NCBI GenBank assembly: GCA_024195265.1
Contig: JAJLRJ010000005.1
Coordinates: 33,428,536 to 33,492,535 of the forward strand
Reading direction: 5' to 3'
Source of the DNA: Dendrophyllia cribrosa
Lineage: Eukaryota; Cnidaria; Anthozoa; Scleractinia; Dendrophylliidae
DNA length: 64,000 bases
A program made the translations under genes and the position numbers. The notes below the pieces were generated by a model, which saw only the letters and a list, made by a program, of their open reading frames with translations, made no database searches and was not told the DNA's origin. Shown here in pieces: positions 1 through 9,289 of the stretch. The number at the start of each line of letters is the position of its first letter. The stretch's first letter is position 1.

Positions 1-256
1 GACCACGTCCCAGGGCGTCGTGTGGTAAAAAAAGAAGATTCGCGGGGTGAACCGCGTTTGGCATGGAAACATCAAATTTGGGGCGAGGAACGCGCTTTGG
101 GGCCGGAAGATAAATCTGCCAAAGGGCTTGCTTGACCAACCACTTCTTGGCGGCGTCTTCAGAAACTTTAGCTGCATTGGCTAACTTTTTTATGGCAGCA
201 ATACCTTTCCAATAACCTTGAGGGCTGTAGTAGACTTTCGCGAGCTTTGCGTCCAT
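1..256 (-). pseudogene. Polinton integrase, N-terminal fragment (old copy)
   Basis: Reading leftwards from an ATG at 254-256, this matches the first ~85 residues of the intact Polinton integrase at 12998-13987 closely: the YYSP-GYWKG start, the KKWLVKQALWQ helix and the NAVH...LLFLPHD strand. It runs off the window, so its C-terminus is not visible. The first catalytic Asp of the DDE triad (residue 73 in the intact copy) reads Asn here, so this copy would be inactive. A TTTATATAAA-like motif lies directly 5' of the ATG, as in other genes of this element type. Confidence 0.85.
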
Positions 257-290
257 CGTATTTATATAAAGAAAATAAAAGAATCTTGCT

Positions 291-575
291 TCAAGGTTTA
301 GAAGCGATCAGTTTCGAGAGTGCAGAAAAGCTCTCATCTGCGACTGCCTTTGCATTCTCAAGTGCTGCAGCTGTATTATCTACTGTATTCGCAAAGGCAG
401 TCTTTGCATTCTCCAATGTAACCCTTGTATTCTCTGCTGCTGTCTTTGTTTCTCTTCTTTCTTCATTAAAATTCACGGCAAGCACTTCTGAATTGATTGA
501 TATGACAGCTTCAAGCATCTTTATTTTGGGGCGGGCCCATTCTCTGATGCTGCTGACAACGTCGTTGATGGACAT
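291..575 (-). CDS. small helical (coiled-coil) Polinton accessory protein
   Basis: A 94-residue frame starting at an ATG that abuts a TATATA run. The middle is rich in Ala, Glu, Asn and Lys with heptad-like spacing (ENTRVTLENAKTAF and ALENAKAVA blocks), so a coiled coil is likely; no membrane segment or known domain is seen. It sits just 5' of the integrase fragment on the same strand, the place where the intact Polinton carries its block of small genes, but no homologue is present in the 9-25 kb copy. Function unknown; structural or scaffold role is only a guess. Confidence 0.55.
   Translation of the reverse strand: MSINDVVSSIREWARPKIKMLEAVISINSEVLAVNFNEERRETKTAAENTRVTLENAKTAFANTVDNTAAALENAKAVADESFSALSKLIASKP

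Positions 576-576
<1 letters not shown>

Positions 577-610
<34 letters not shown>
577..610. repeat. (TA)n microsatellite at Polinton/Penelope junction
   Basis: A run of about 17 TA units directly 5' of the 94-residue gene start. Other genes of these Polintons have a short TATATA at this exact place, so the run looks like a promoter motif that expanded. The Penelope-like sequence starts immediately after it. Confidence 0.85.
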
Positions 611-620
611 TCCTTTAAGC

Positions 621-2897
621 GTGAACAGGACGGAACTTAACGCGGAAACCAAGAACTGGAGTCGCCGCATGCGTCTTAAAGAATTCTTTTGGGATGAAAG
701 AAACAGCCAGTCAGAGCTCAACAACACATACAAGAAACCGTCTTCGTGGACCCCAAGTCCTGGTAGAGATGAAACCTTGGACTGCTATCTTAAAGCTGTA
801 CAGAGAGCTATCCTAAACACAGAGTCTGACAAGAGGTTCATACGATCTAACGTCACCAAAGAGGAACGAACCGCAATCAAAACACTTAAAAAAGACAAAA
901 ACATTGTTATCTTTCAAGCAGACAAAGGAGCGGCCGTTGTGATTCAGAATCGCAAAGATTATCTCAACGAGGCCTATAAACAACTCAACGGCAAAGATGA
1001 GAACGGAGAAGAAGTATACCGCCTTTTAGCAAACGATCCGATTAATGAATTTCAACGAAAAGTTAAAGATGTAGTGCGAGATGCCTTGACAAAAGGTATA
1101 ATCAATGAAGACACCGCCAAGTACCTTGTAGTTGAAAACGCACGACCGGGTAACATTTACTTTGTGCCCAAAATTCACAAGCCGCAACGCCCACCACCCG
1201 CACGTCCTATCTGCAATACCATCAACTCAGCCACCACCAACATCTCTAAATGGGTTGACGATCAACTTCAACCACTGGTCAAGACCCTACCATCGTATTT
1301 AAAAGATGATAATGACTTTTTGCGCAAACTCGTGGAAATGAACAACAGCCAGTCACTACCACCGGGAACATTACTGGTTACTTGGGATGTTAAGTCGTTG
1401 TACACCAACATTCCACACAGAGATGGAATGAAAGCGTGTGAACATTACATGCGTCGTAACAACTTTGACGAGAATAAACTAGACATCACCTTAAAGTTCA
1501 TCAATTTAGTACTCACGTGCAACAATTTAACTTTCCAGGACAACCACTACTTGCAACAAACAGGAACTGCGATGGGAACGAAAATGGCACCTACATACGC
1601 CAACTTATTTATGGGCCTACTAGAGGAACAGTTACTAGAGGAAAGTACCCTTAAACCTCTCATTTGGTTCCGATACATTGATGATATCTTCTTTCTCTGG
1701 ACTTTCGGTGAACTCAAACTCAATCTGTTTTTCGAACACTGCAACAACTTTACCCCACATATCAAGTTTGAACAAACAACATCATACACTACTATTCCCT
1801 TCCTTGACGTACAAGTTATTCTAGAAAATGGCAAAATCCACAGTGACCTCTACACCAAACCAACAGACACTCACCAGTATCTTAACTGGACCAGTTGCCA
1901 TCCACGCCACACCAAAATGGCCATACCGTATAGCCTGGCCGTAAAACTCCGCCGAATTTGCTCCAAGAATGAGTTCTTCGAAAAAAGAGCGCGAGAACTA
2001 CATAACATCCTTCTTGACCGCGGATACAAAACCAAACTGATTAAAGAATCTATCATGAAAGCGAGGCTGATGACAAGGGAAGGGGCACTGCGGACTGATA
2101 CCATTAACAACAATTTAGATAGGGTACCCATGGTTGTCACCTAGAACCCAGCGTTGCCAAAACTTCATAAGATCATCAGAGATCATCAGCAAATCCTACT
2201 CACGTCATCCAGATGCAAAGATGTATTTAGTAAACCTCCCTTAATTGCCTACCGCAAAGGAAAAAACCTTTCACAAATTCTGACAAGCAAACGGTTAAAG
2301 CCAAACAACATCAACGAAACACACCCAGCAGCCAACCTAAGCCACCTACCACTCAAAAACTCTGACATACCAGCCCCTTCAGAAACAAGATGTAAGATTT
2401 GCGACCGCACCTTTCGGAATAATAAAAATCTCAAAATACACTACACACATACACACAGAAACCGCCCAGCTACCACCGTCACAAAACCCGGATTCTGGCC
2501 ATGTAAAACTGACACGAGATGCGCTTGCTGCAAGGAATATGGCAACTTCGCACAAACCATAACCAGCACAACAACAAGTGAAACGATCACGCTCCGTGAT
2601 AACATGACATGCCAGTCAGCGAATGTCATATATCTGATAACATGCACGAAATGCCAGGACCAGTATGTAGGCGAAACAGGAAATTGTATTCGCACACGAG
2701 CAAACCAACACCGCTCAGACATTTCAATTGGTCACAAGAATATACCCACAGTGCGACATTTTAGAACGTGTGGATTGAAACACTTAAAAGTGACACTGCT
2801 GGAGAAAGTACGAAGCCATACCATTGAAAGACGCGCCAGAGAAAGTTTCTGGATAACAAAACTGAAACCCGTGATAAACAATTTAACATGTTCTTGA
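621..2897 (+). pseudogene. Penelope-like RT + zinc finger + GIY-YIG endonuclease
   Basis: RT motifs are in order: DVKSLYTNIP (motif A), GTAMGTKMAPTYANLF (motif B) and FRYIDDIFF (motif C with the YIDD catalytic box near residue 353), then IPFLDVQ. The C-terminal part has the CK...CACC linker and a GIY-YIG core (VIYLITC...YVGETGN) followed by R and H residues of the nuclease. Upstream and downstream parts are in the same frame, separated by a single TAG at 2142-2144, so one nonsense change broke the element. A classical C2H2 finger (2391-2456) lies between RT and endonuclease. The annotated first codon is GTG; the true N-terminus is missing. Confidence 0.9.
2391..2456 (+). other. C2H2 zinc finger inside the Penelope polyprotein
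   Basis: The pattern C-x2-C-x12-H-x4-H is complete, with the Phe at the usual position and a Leu before the first His. It lies upstream of the Cys-rich linker that normally precedes the GIY-YIG domain in this family. Confidence 0.75.
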
Positions 2898-3102
2898 TTT
2901 TTCGTAAAGAACCCTGCGCGCGCTCCTGTTACACGCGCACAGGATTTTAATTGTTTACTTTGTACGTTTCTTTCCGTTATAACATGCGCATGCAACATTT
3001 AAACGCGCGCGAGCAAGGTTTGTTTTGTTGTATTACGTTATGTTAACTGACATACGTTTCCGTTGACACAAATTTCAAATGTTGTAAAACTAGTATAGGC
3101 TC

Positions 3103-3129
3103 CTGAGAAAGGCCGCGACGGCCGAAACG
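3103..3129 (+). ncRNA. hammerhead-ribozyme-like motif, degenerate
   Basis: CTGA-GA, a perfect 5-bp stem (GGCCG/CGGCC, loop CGA) and GAAACG follow in order. Compared with the hammerhead core CUGANGA-stem II-GAAA, one base of the first box is missing. Hammerheads are known in the pseudo-LTRs of Penelope-like elements, which fits the position 3' of the endonuclease. Confidence 0.5.
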
Positions 3130-3200
3130 TTGAGTACTTAAATATAAACATCTGAAAGTCCAATTGGAGTTGGCTTCTTGACCATCACAAAGAAAAATTA

Positions 3201-3667
3201 ATTTTCAAAACTTCAAGTCCCCACGATCGCTACAGTGATCCTCCAAATTTGGACTACTTAGGGAGCATTGTCTGAGGGACCCATCACAAAAGTTAACGGA
3301 ATTATATATATATATATATATTTATGCTCCAATTTTCCATAAATGGCAAACTTAAATCAGAATGAAATATGTGCTGCGCTCTGTTCGCAAAAGGCAATAA
3401 AAACAGCATGTTGGAGAAAAATTGGCTATGTGAAAATTAACACATAGCCGGTTTATTAAACTCTGAATATCAAATATAAATTTTTATTAATGATGTATTG
3501 CCTGCGAAGGTGAGGGAAATCAACCGCCAAAGCCCTTGCAAAGCAAGGGCACGCCCCACCCTAGCACTAATTTCATTCTGAGAAAAAGCAAAATTATAAA
3601 TACTGGGATCTAAAAGTTGTGCCGCCCCTGCAAGCAACAACATAAAAGAAACCCCTGGTACACAAAA
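3201..3667. other. non-coding junction Penelope / DIRS
   Basis: No gene. Contains a (TA)n run at 3303-3321, a hairpin at 3424-3449 (9-bp stem GGCTATGTG, 8-base loop) and a second hairpin at about 3533-3551 (GCCCTTGC/GCAAGGGC). The second hairpin and the sequence around it may be the 3' terminal region of the DIRS-like element, but I could not find its partner repeat. Confidence 0.5.
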
Positions 3668-5039
3668 CTAAGAAACAGATTCCAGAGAAGTTATCCTGAT
3701 ATATTTTCTAAAAGCATCAGATTTCCATCTACCCATACTCCTAATTTTGGCATCAGAAAGACCTTGTTCGGCTGCAAAAGTTGCGGCCCCAATCCTAAAG
3801 CTGTGTCCTTTATACCTCGTAGGGTCTAGGCCGCATAGCTGAATAATTGAGCAAAGCATCTTACTGAACTCACTTCTCAAAACTGGGGACCCATCTTGAT
3901 TAATAAAAAGTGGGCCATGTTCTGTGCCACGAAGAGAAACATAATCCAAGAAAGATTGAACTGGACATGCCTTAAGTTGTCTAGTCAAAATTATAGAAAA
4001 AGGATTTTGATTGTAATTATGTTTATACTTTGTGAATGTAATTATCAAAGAAACCACATTGCCATTCCCACAACATTGCTTAGAAACGTGTCTCAGGTGT
4101 AAAAGGTTATCGCTGAAACGGTGACACGCTGATTTCGCCAATACGAAGGAAGGCAAAAAATGCCATAGAACACATTGTTTTAAACATACATGATTGATAC
4201 TGAGATACACAAAAAATATCAGCAGCTTGCATGATGCGATCTAAAATGGAAAGGGTTATAGGTAATCTTGAGTCTAGTTTGTGACCAATTTTTCCATACC
4301 CTTTAAGCATCTTACGGATATAAAAAGTTTTGATAGGATCCTGAAGTCCTACTAAACGATGCAAATACCTAAGGGCCGAAACATAAGTATTGACTGTGGA
4401 AGAAGCATATTTACGATCAAATAAATATGCAACAAACAATGCCAATGTGGCTGACCAAATCGGTAGTGAAGTGTGTGAGTTATGATAAACACTCATTTGA
4501 AATTCTTCATAAAGTTTCCATGCCCAACGGTACGTTGGTACAGAAGACTTCTGTAAACTAGCAGATAGAAGCTCATGAACTATAGATGCCAGTTTGCAGG
4601 GAGAGGCTGTGACGGTATTACTGTTGGCAATTGGCTCCATGTAAGCTGGTGCTAGTTTCTTGAAACGTAGGATCTGTAAACGAGACAATGCATCTGCAAG
4701 AGTGTTCTTAAAACCCGAAATATACTTGGCTTTGAATAAGATATTATGCTTCAAACAAACCAGCACAAGTTTACGAACAAAAATCATTAATGAGGTGTCT
4801 CTACAGGAGGACTTATTTATTACATGAACTATTGCCTCATTATCAGTAAAAAATGTGATACACCTGTCCCTAATACGCTCGCCCCACAAAATTAAACTCA
4901 AAACAATTGGGTAAAATTCTAGAATAGCAATATTATGACTAAGCCATTCGTTTGGCCATTCACCATAGCACCATTGAGTACCAAATATAGCTCCAAAACC
5001 ATTGGCCCCTGATGCATCAGTAAATAACTGTAGGCTCAC
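3668..5039 (-). pseudogene. RNase H + tyrosine recombinase
   Basis: The N-terminal part is an RNase H with the catalytic set visible: FTDASG, the Glu in AILEFYPIV, FTDNEA and the Asp in LADALSR. It is followed by a SAM-like core-binding region and a tyrosine recombinase catalytic domain: FLRIGE (first Arg), GHSFRIGAA (HxxR), GRWKSDAFRKYIR (Trp/His position and nucleophilic Tyr). All recombinase catalytic residues are present, but a frameshift near 4110-4200 splits the domain after the first Arg. The RNase H is in frame with the RT to its right, separated by one TAA at 5100-5102, so RT, RNase H and recombinase were once one frame. Confidence 0.88.
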
Positions 5040-5099
5040 ACTATTTTCCCATTTCTCATTAAGAAAAAATGATTTGCCATTATATTCCTGAAAAAATTG

Positions 5100-5994
5100 T
5101 TACCAAATAAACAAATCAGCCTTAACTTCCTTTGAAAGACGAACAAAAGGACCTGGCATTTTGATGCCAATAGTCAAGTCAATAAGCCGTCGTAAAAAGG
5201 AACGGCCTGGTACAACAACTGAACAAGCAAAATTCAGTACCCCAGTAAGGGACTGTAACTCTCTCAATGTTGCCTTCTTCTTTTTGATAAAGTTAGCAAT
5301 CAATTGATTACGTTTTATTAACTTATCCTCAGGTAGACGTGATTCACAGAGTATAGTGTCAAGTTCCACACCCGCAAATGTCAAAATTGTAGAAGGGCCA
5401 AATGTTTTTTCAGGTGCCATGGAAATGCCTAAAAAATCACATAGTTCTAGAAAAAGCCTAAGACTATTTGTGCATTGACATTCTGTTGGCTGAATTAAAA
5501 GAAATTCATCTAGCAAGTGAATTAGATTAGCTATACCAAGCTTATCCTGTGCAATCCACTCGATAGCTGTACTAAACGTCTCGAAGGTTTTGCAAGAGCT
5601 GGAACACACCATAGGCTTGCATTTGTCATAATAATATTGACCTTTCCATTTTATTCCTAAAAGATGATAATCTTGCGGATTAATGGGCAAAATCCTGAAA
5701 GCACTTTTGATATCTGTTTTTGCTAAATAAGACCCAACACCTGACTGTTTTATCCTTTTAATAGCCATGTCAATATTAGCATACTGAACACTCGAATGAT
5801 CGTGGGAAATACCAACATTCACTGATTCACCTTTGGGGTATGACAGATGATGAATCATACGGAAATCCCCTGGGGTTTTCTTTGGAATGATACCCAGGGG
5901 TGATACTCTAAAAACAGGGAAAGGAGGTGTATCAAAAGGTCCAGCCAACTTATGGGCTTATGGGCTTATGAAAATCATACCCTTCCAGCAAAAT
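5100..5994 (-). pseudogene. DIRS-type reverse transcriptase
   Basis: Recognised by PFPVFRVSPLGIIPKK, DFRMIHHLSYP, AKTDIKSAFRILPI and the thumb/connection segment LQSLTGVLNFAC. The catalytic box normally YxDD reads LLDE, so the second Asp is lost and the enzyme should be dead. The 5' part of the frame overlaps the stop codon of the gag-like gene, but an 8-bp unit (GGGCTTAT) occurs three times in tandem at about 5950-5969; the extra 16 bp shift the frame. The frame ends at TAA 5100-5102. Confidence 0.88.
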
Positions 5995-5995
5995 C

Positions 5996-7144
5996 TCAAA
6001 TCGTTTTACCTTTACTGGTGTTGGGAGCTGTAGGATTGGCAGCAACAGGTTTTGCATAGGAGGAACGAAAATTGTGACAATGTATCATTTGATGAGTCTT
6101 TTGGCACAATGGGCATAAATGTTTAAAATTACATCCAACACATTTAAATCCTTTATGATACTTCCAGCAGTAACCTTTGGGCACTCGAAGGCCTGCTTTT
6201 GATTCACCCTCAAACTTTTTTATCTGTGAAAAAGTATTCCTGGGTGGCTGTGATCTAATCCACAACTCCCAATGCACAGAACCCCAAGAATATGCTTTGG
6301 GCTCTTTCTGGCGGAGATATCGAAAGTTCTCATCATAGTAACGCCAGTTATATCCTCTTGCTGCCAAATCTCTAATAATTTCACTGTATTTCATTAACAA
6401 AGGAGCTTCAACAGGATATTTCTGTGTGTAGACACCCACGAAAATCTGGTAGGCTGTGACCCACATTTCAATAGAATTAATTTGCTTAGACTTTTGATTT
6501 GGCTCCAACGTGATGAGTGATTGGCCTGTGGATGATGTTGTATCATTTGAGAGACATAGATGGAAACTGGAATGTTCTTTTTTGTTATTAAGAAGCAATC
6601 CCAAATCCACATATTCATGGGCCCATATTTTTGTTTTTAGCCTATCAGAAATAGACATGTCAATGGGGATGTCTGATGACACAAAAATATTGTTTGGCTT
6701 AGAGATTATATTGGTGCCACTTGTCAAGCCCTCCAACACAGTCGCAATCGACCCCTGTACAATTGTATCTGCTGTGCTAGATTGACCTGAATTATTAACG
6801 ACTGCAGGAGTATGTTCAATCTCCTGATTACCACTTAAGGAATTACCGACTGTTTCAGCAGCAACTGACCCCTGTACAGCTGTGGCTGGTATAGGTAGCA
6901 AAAGATTTCTATTACCTGTTGTAGTATTCTCATTCGATTGTGTTTGTAATTTTACTAATACGGCATTAGTCACCCTCTCCACAAGCTCTTCGACACTTGA
7001 CTCCGATGGGAGATGATCTGCCTGTTCTTCCCGTTGCTCTACCAGTTTACGGCGACTAGCTGGCTGGTTTTCTGCCTCTTGCAAAATGGAAGTCTTTCTC
7101 TTCACTCTAGCAGACACCCGGCGAGACATGCTAGAATATAACAT
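5996..7144 (-). CDS. DIRS gag-like protein
   Basis: A 382-residue open frame. The N-terminus is basic and serine/glutamate-rich (SRRVSARVKRK), the middle is low complexity, residues ~235-310 form a helical region with the WGSVHWELW and NTFSQIKKF blocks, and the C-terminus has a cysteine/histidine cluster (CWKYHKGFKC, CNFKHLC, CQKTH) that looks like a nucleic-acid-binding zinc knuckle. It directly precedes and overlaps the RT frame, as expected for gag. It is uninterrupted, unlike its neighbours. Confidence 0.75.
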   Translation of the reverse strand: MLYSSMSRRVSARVKRKTSILQEAENQPASRRKLVEQREEQADHLPSESSVEELVERVTNAVLVKLQTQSNENTTTGNRNLLLPIPATAVQGSVAAETVGNSLSGNQEIEHTPAVVNNSGQSSTADTIVQGSIATVLEGLTSGTNIISKPNNIFVSSDIPIDMSISDRLKTKIWAHEYVDLGLLLNNKKEHSSFHLCLSNDTTSSTGQSLITLEPNQKSKQINSIEMWVTAYQIFVGVYTQKYPVEAPLLMKYSEIIRDLAARGYNWRYYDENFRYLRQKEPKAYSWGSVHWELWIRSQPPRNTFSQIKKFEGESKAGLRVPKGYCWKYHKGFKCVGCNFKHLCPLCQKTHQMIHCHNFRSSYAKPVAANPTAPNTSKGKTI

Positions 7145-7339
7145 AACTTAACACCAGTATGTCATAGTCATATTAACTGACAGTAAGCCATTATATTGTT
7201 AGCAAGTTCATGATGTCCAAATGAAATCCATGATGTTCAAAACAAATCGAAAATTTTTGCCATGACTAAATCGAACACACGATTTACAAGGTCATGATAT
7301 AAAGCATCATTGATTAAATGATAAAACAAGACATAAGAA

Positions 7340-7900
7340 CATGAACCTAAATATGAACGATGGCAGAGATGGCTTGGCAGACAACAAATTAATGTCACCG
7401 AAACTTATAAATTGCTTGTCTCTATAATGCCATAAAAACCATTCCAACAACCTCTGGTTGGAAAAAATTCTAAAAATCCAAAACCCATACAGCAAATTGG
7501 TCAAACATTTCATGCACCGCATGGAACAAATAACTAATGTGATGACAATAATACATTACAACATCAACATAAACATGAACTATGGCAGAGATGGCTTGGC
7601 AGACAACAAATGTCGCCGAAACATATGAATTGCCTGTCTCTATAATGCCATAAAAACCATTCCAACAACCTCTGGTTGGAAAAAATTCTAAAAGATCAAA
7701 ACCCATACAGCAAATTGGTCAAAAATCCATGCACCGCATGGAACAAATAACTAATGTGATGACAATAATACATTACAACGTCAACATAAACATGAACTAT
7801 GGCAGAAATGGCTTGGCAGACAACAAATGTCGCCGAAACATATAAATTGCCTGTCTCTATAATGCCATAAAAACCATTACAACAACCTAAACCATTAATC
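7340..7900. repeat. ~220-bp tandem repeat, about 2.6 units
   Basis: The block beginning TGGCAGAGATGGCTTGGCAG recurs at about 7361, 7583 and 7800 (spacing 222 and 217). Units share the segment CCATTCCAACAACCTCTGG and the CATGCACCGCATGGAACAAA stretch. It lies 5' of the DIRS gag-like gene and may be part of that element's leader. Confidence 0.85.
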
Positions 7901-8074
7901 TATTCACTCAAAGTTCTAAATCGGCACAAATTTGGTGCAAGATAACATCAATGTTGTGAAAAAAATTAAAACATAAAATAGATTCTAAATGAACATCAAT
8001 CGTTCGTTTATTCGCACGTAATTAACCATAAGCACGCTTTTAAAGTGATTTGAGTGAACTGATAGTATAATCGT

Positions 8075-8647
8075 TCACAGGCGATTCAAAATTTTTATAG
8101 CCTTTAAAACTGCACCACTGTAACTTCTATAAAGCAAGTACTGGCCACTAGGATTCAAATGTACACCATCTTCCAGCAGAAAACTTTGACTGGGTGCATC
8201 CAACATCTTATGACGCCATAAAAACACTTTGGGGTTATCGATGACAACAACTAAATAGCGATTTGACAATTCTACCTTGTGATTGAACATTTCTTCGGCT
8301 CGCGGAATAAATAGACAAACGCCAACTAGTTTAACTGAAAAGTGGTTCAACAACTGCTCAACTAAATCATCAATTTCAGATCCGACCGTTTCAGGTGATA
8401 TATTGCACAGGTCATTCGTACCTATTTCTAATATTACAACATCTGGTGCAAAACGGGAGACATTTGCGAGGTCATATTGTTCAATCTTCCTCACTGTTCG
8501 GCCTCCTACTCCAAACAAACGTACGTTCACATCATTTTAGTCGAAAGTTCGTTTAGCTCGGTCGTCGAAACGCCGGTCCAAGTCAAAACTAAGTCTTCGA
8601 ACGAAAGAATGTCCAAGGATCATTACTTTCGGGACACACAAAGCCAT
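8075..8647 (-). pseudogene. SGNH/GDSL-type hydrolase
   Basis: Three SGNH blocks are visible: MILGHSFVRR (block I with the nucleophile Ser), EIGTND (block III, Asn) and DGVHLN (block V, Asp and His), with GVGGRT near the block II position. Length would be 190 residues from the ATG at 8645-8647, normal for a small SGNH domain. The frame is interrupted by one TAA at 8537-8539, after residue 36, between blocks I and II. SGNH hydrolases occur in Ngaro-like and some non-LTR retroelements; the neighbour on the same strand is a DIRS-like element, so transfer with that element is likely. Confidence 0.8.
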
Positions 8648-8650
8648 TTT

Positions 8651-8954
8651 GGACTGAAAGAAAATGATTATTGATGAGATAAAATCACTCATACATGCAC
8701 ATCAGCTTCAAAGCTGCGGCACCGGCAAAATAATTAAGAAAAGGATAAACTGCGATCTCGAACCCATCGTAAGGTGAAAATGAGTTGTAATCAATGGTTA
8801 TCGATGCGAACAAACGATCGATTAGACATAATGACGAGTTAAAATATCAAAAAAGGAGAGAGAAAAACTTACCTGTCTAAATGTCGATGAAAAAATGTGT
8901 GTGTCAACGAAATCAAGAACGCGACATTATTATACGACGACATGTAAACACGGT
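8651..8954. other. no gene seen
   Basis: No supported coding region. Contains CATCGATCGATT-like palindromes and leads into the TIR element. Confidence 0.5.
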
Positions 8955-9024
8955 CACAGTGATATGTGTTCCCCCGTGATATGTGTTCCCCCGAACACAT
9001 ATCACTAGTGATATGTGTTCCCCC
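8955..9024 (+). repeat. left TIR of the TATCAC element
   Basis: Matches the reverse complement of 26891-26960 with only a couple of differences. It is itself a palindrome centred on TATCACTAGTGATA. Confidence 0.85.
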
Positions 9025-9038
9025 GGTGGGGAAACACA

Positions 9039-9044
9039 TATCAC
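9039..9044 (+). repeat. Polinton target-site duplication, left (TATCAC)
   Basis: Six bases identical to 25218-25223 and directly abutting the element ends. Six-bp TSDs are the rule for Polintons. Confidence 0.93.
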
Positions 9045-9169
9045 AGTAGTGGGTGGGGGATGGCTCAAATACCAGTTTTCAAACCCCTAAATAAGTGGGC
9101 CTCACGCGTTCGGCCCACTTATTTAGGGGTTTGAAAACTGGTATTTGAGACCTTCCCCCACCCACTACT
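9045..9169 (+). repeat. terminal hairpin of the left TIR
   Basis: Two perfect 38-base arms (9064-9101 and 9112-9149) around a 10-base loop, extended outward by AGTAGTGGGTGGGGG at the tip and its exact complement at 9155-9169. The whole terminus can thus fold back on itself. Confidence 0.93.
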
Positions 9170-9271
9170 CTGGATACCCCTCCCTCAAACCCCGTAAGAG
9201 GGGGTCATATGCGTTTTTTTCCGAGCCCGCCCGCAACGGCAAGCGAGAGATAACCAATTGAAGAAATCCCT
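9045..9271 (+). repeat. Polinton left TIR
   Basis: Differs from the reverse complement of 24991-25217 at about five positions. The outer 125 bp form a hairpin (listed separately); the inner part contains CCTCAAACCCCGTAAGAGGG and a conserved AGAGATAACCAATTG block. Confidence 0.95.
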
Positions 9272-9279
9272 ACCCTTGG

Positions 9280-9286
9280 TATATAC
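9280..9286 (+). promoter_or_regulatory. TATA motif abutting the polymerase start
   Basis: TATATAC ends three bases before the ATG at 9290, as at the other genes of this element. Confidence 0.5.
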
Positions 9287-9289
9287 GCA

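Larger units (their letters stand above)
613..3200 (+). mobile_element. Penelope-like retroelement, 5'-truncated
   Basis: Contains a reverse transcriptase followed by a GIY-YIG endonuclease in one reading frame, the defining order of Penelope-like elements. The 5' end is cut off at the TA microsatellite; the frame is open from the junction. The 3' end is not sharply defined: a hammerhead-like motif at 3103-3129 and a conserved-looking tail suggest it ends near 3200. Confidence 0.8.
3668..8650 (-). mobile_element. DIRS-like tyrosine-recombinase retroelement, degraded
   Basis: Minus-strand order gag-like, RT, RNase H, tyrosine recombinase, which is the DIRS/Ngaro-type layout and excludes LTR elements with DDE integrases. 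An SGNH hydrolase reading frame lies upstream on the same strand; SGNH hydrolases are known from Ngaro-type elements, so it may belong. Terminal repeats were not found, so the limits are those of the coding parts. Confidence 0.75.
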
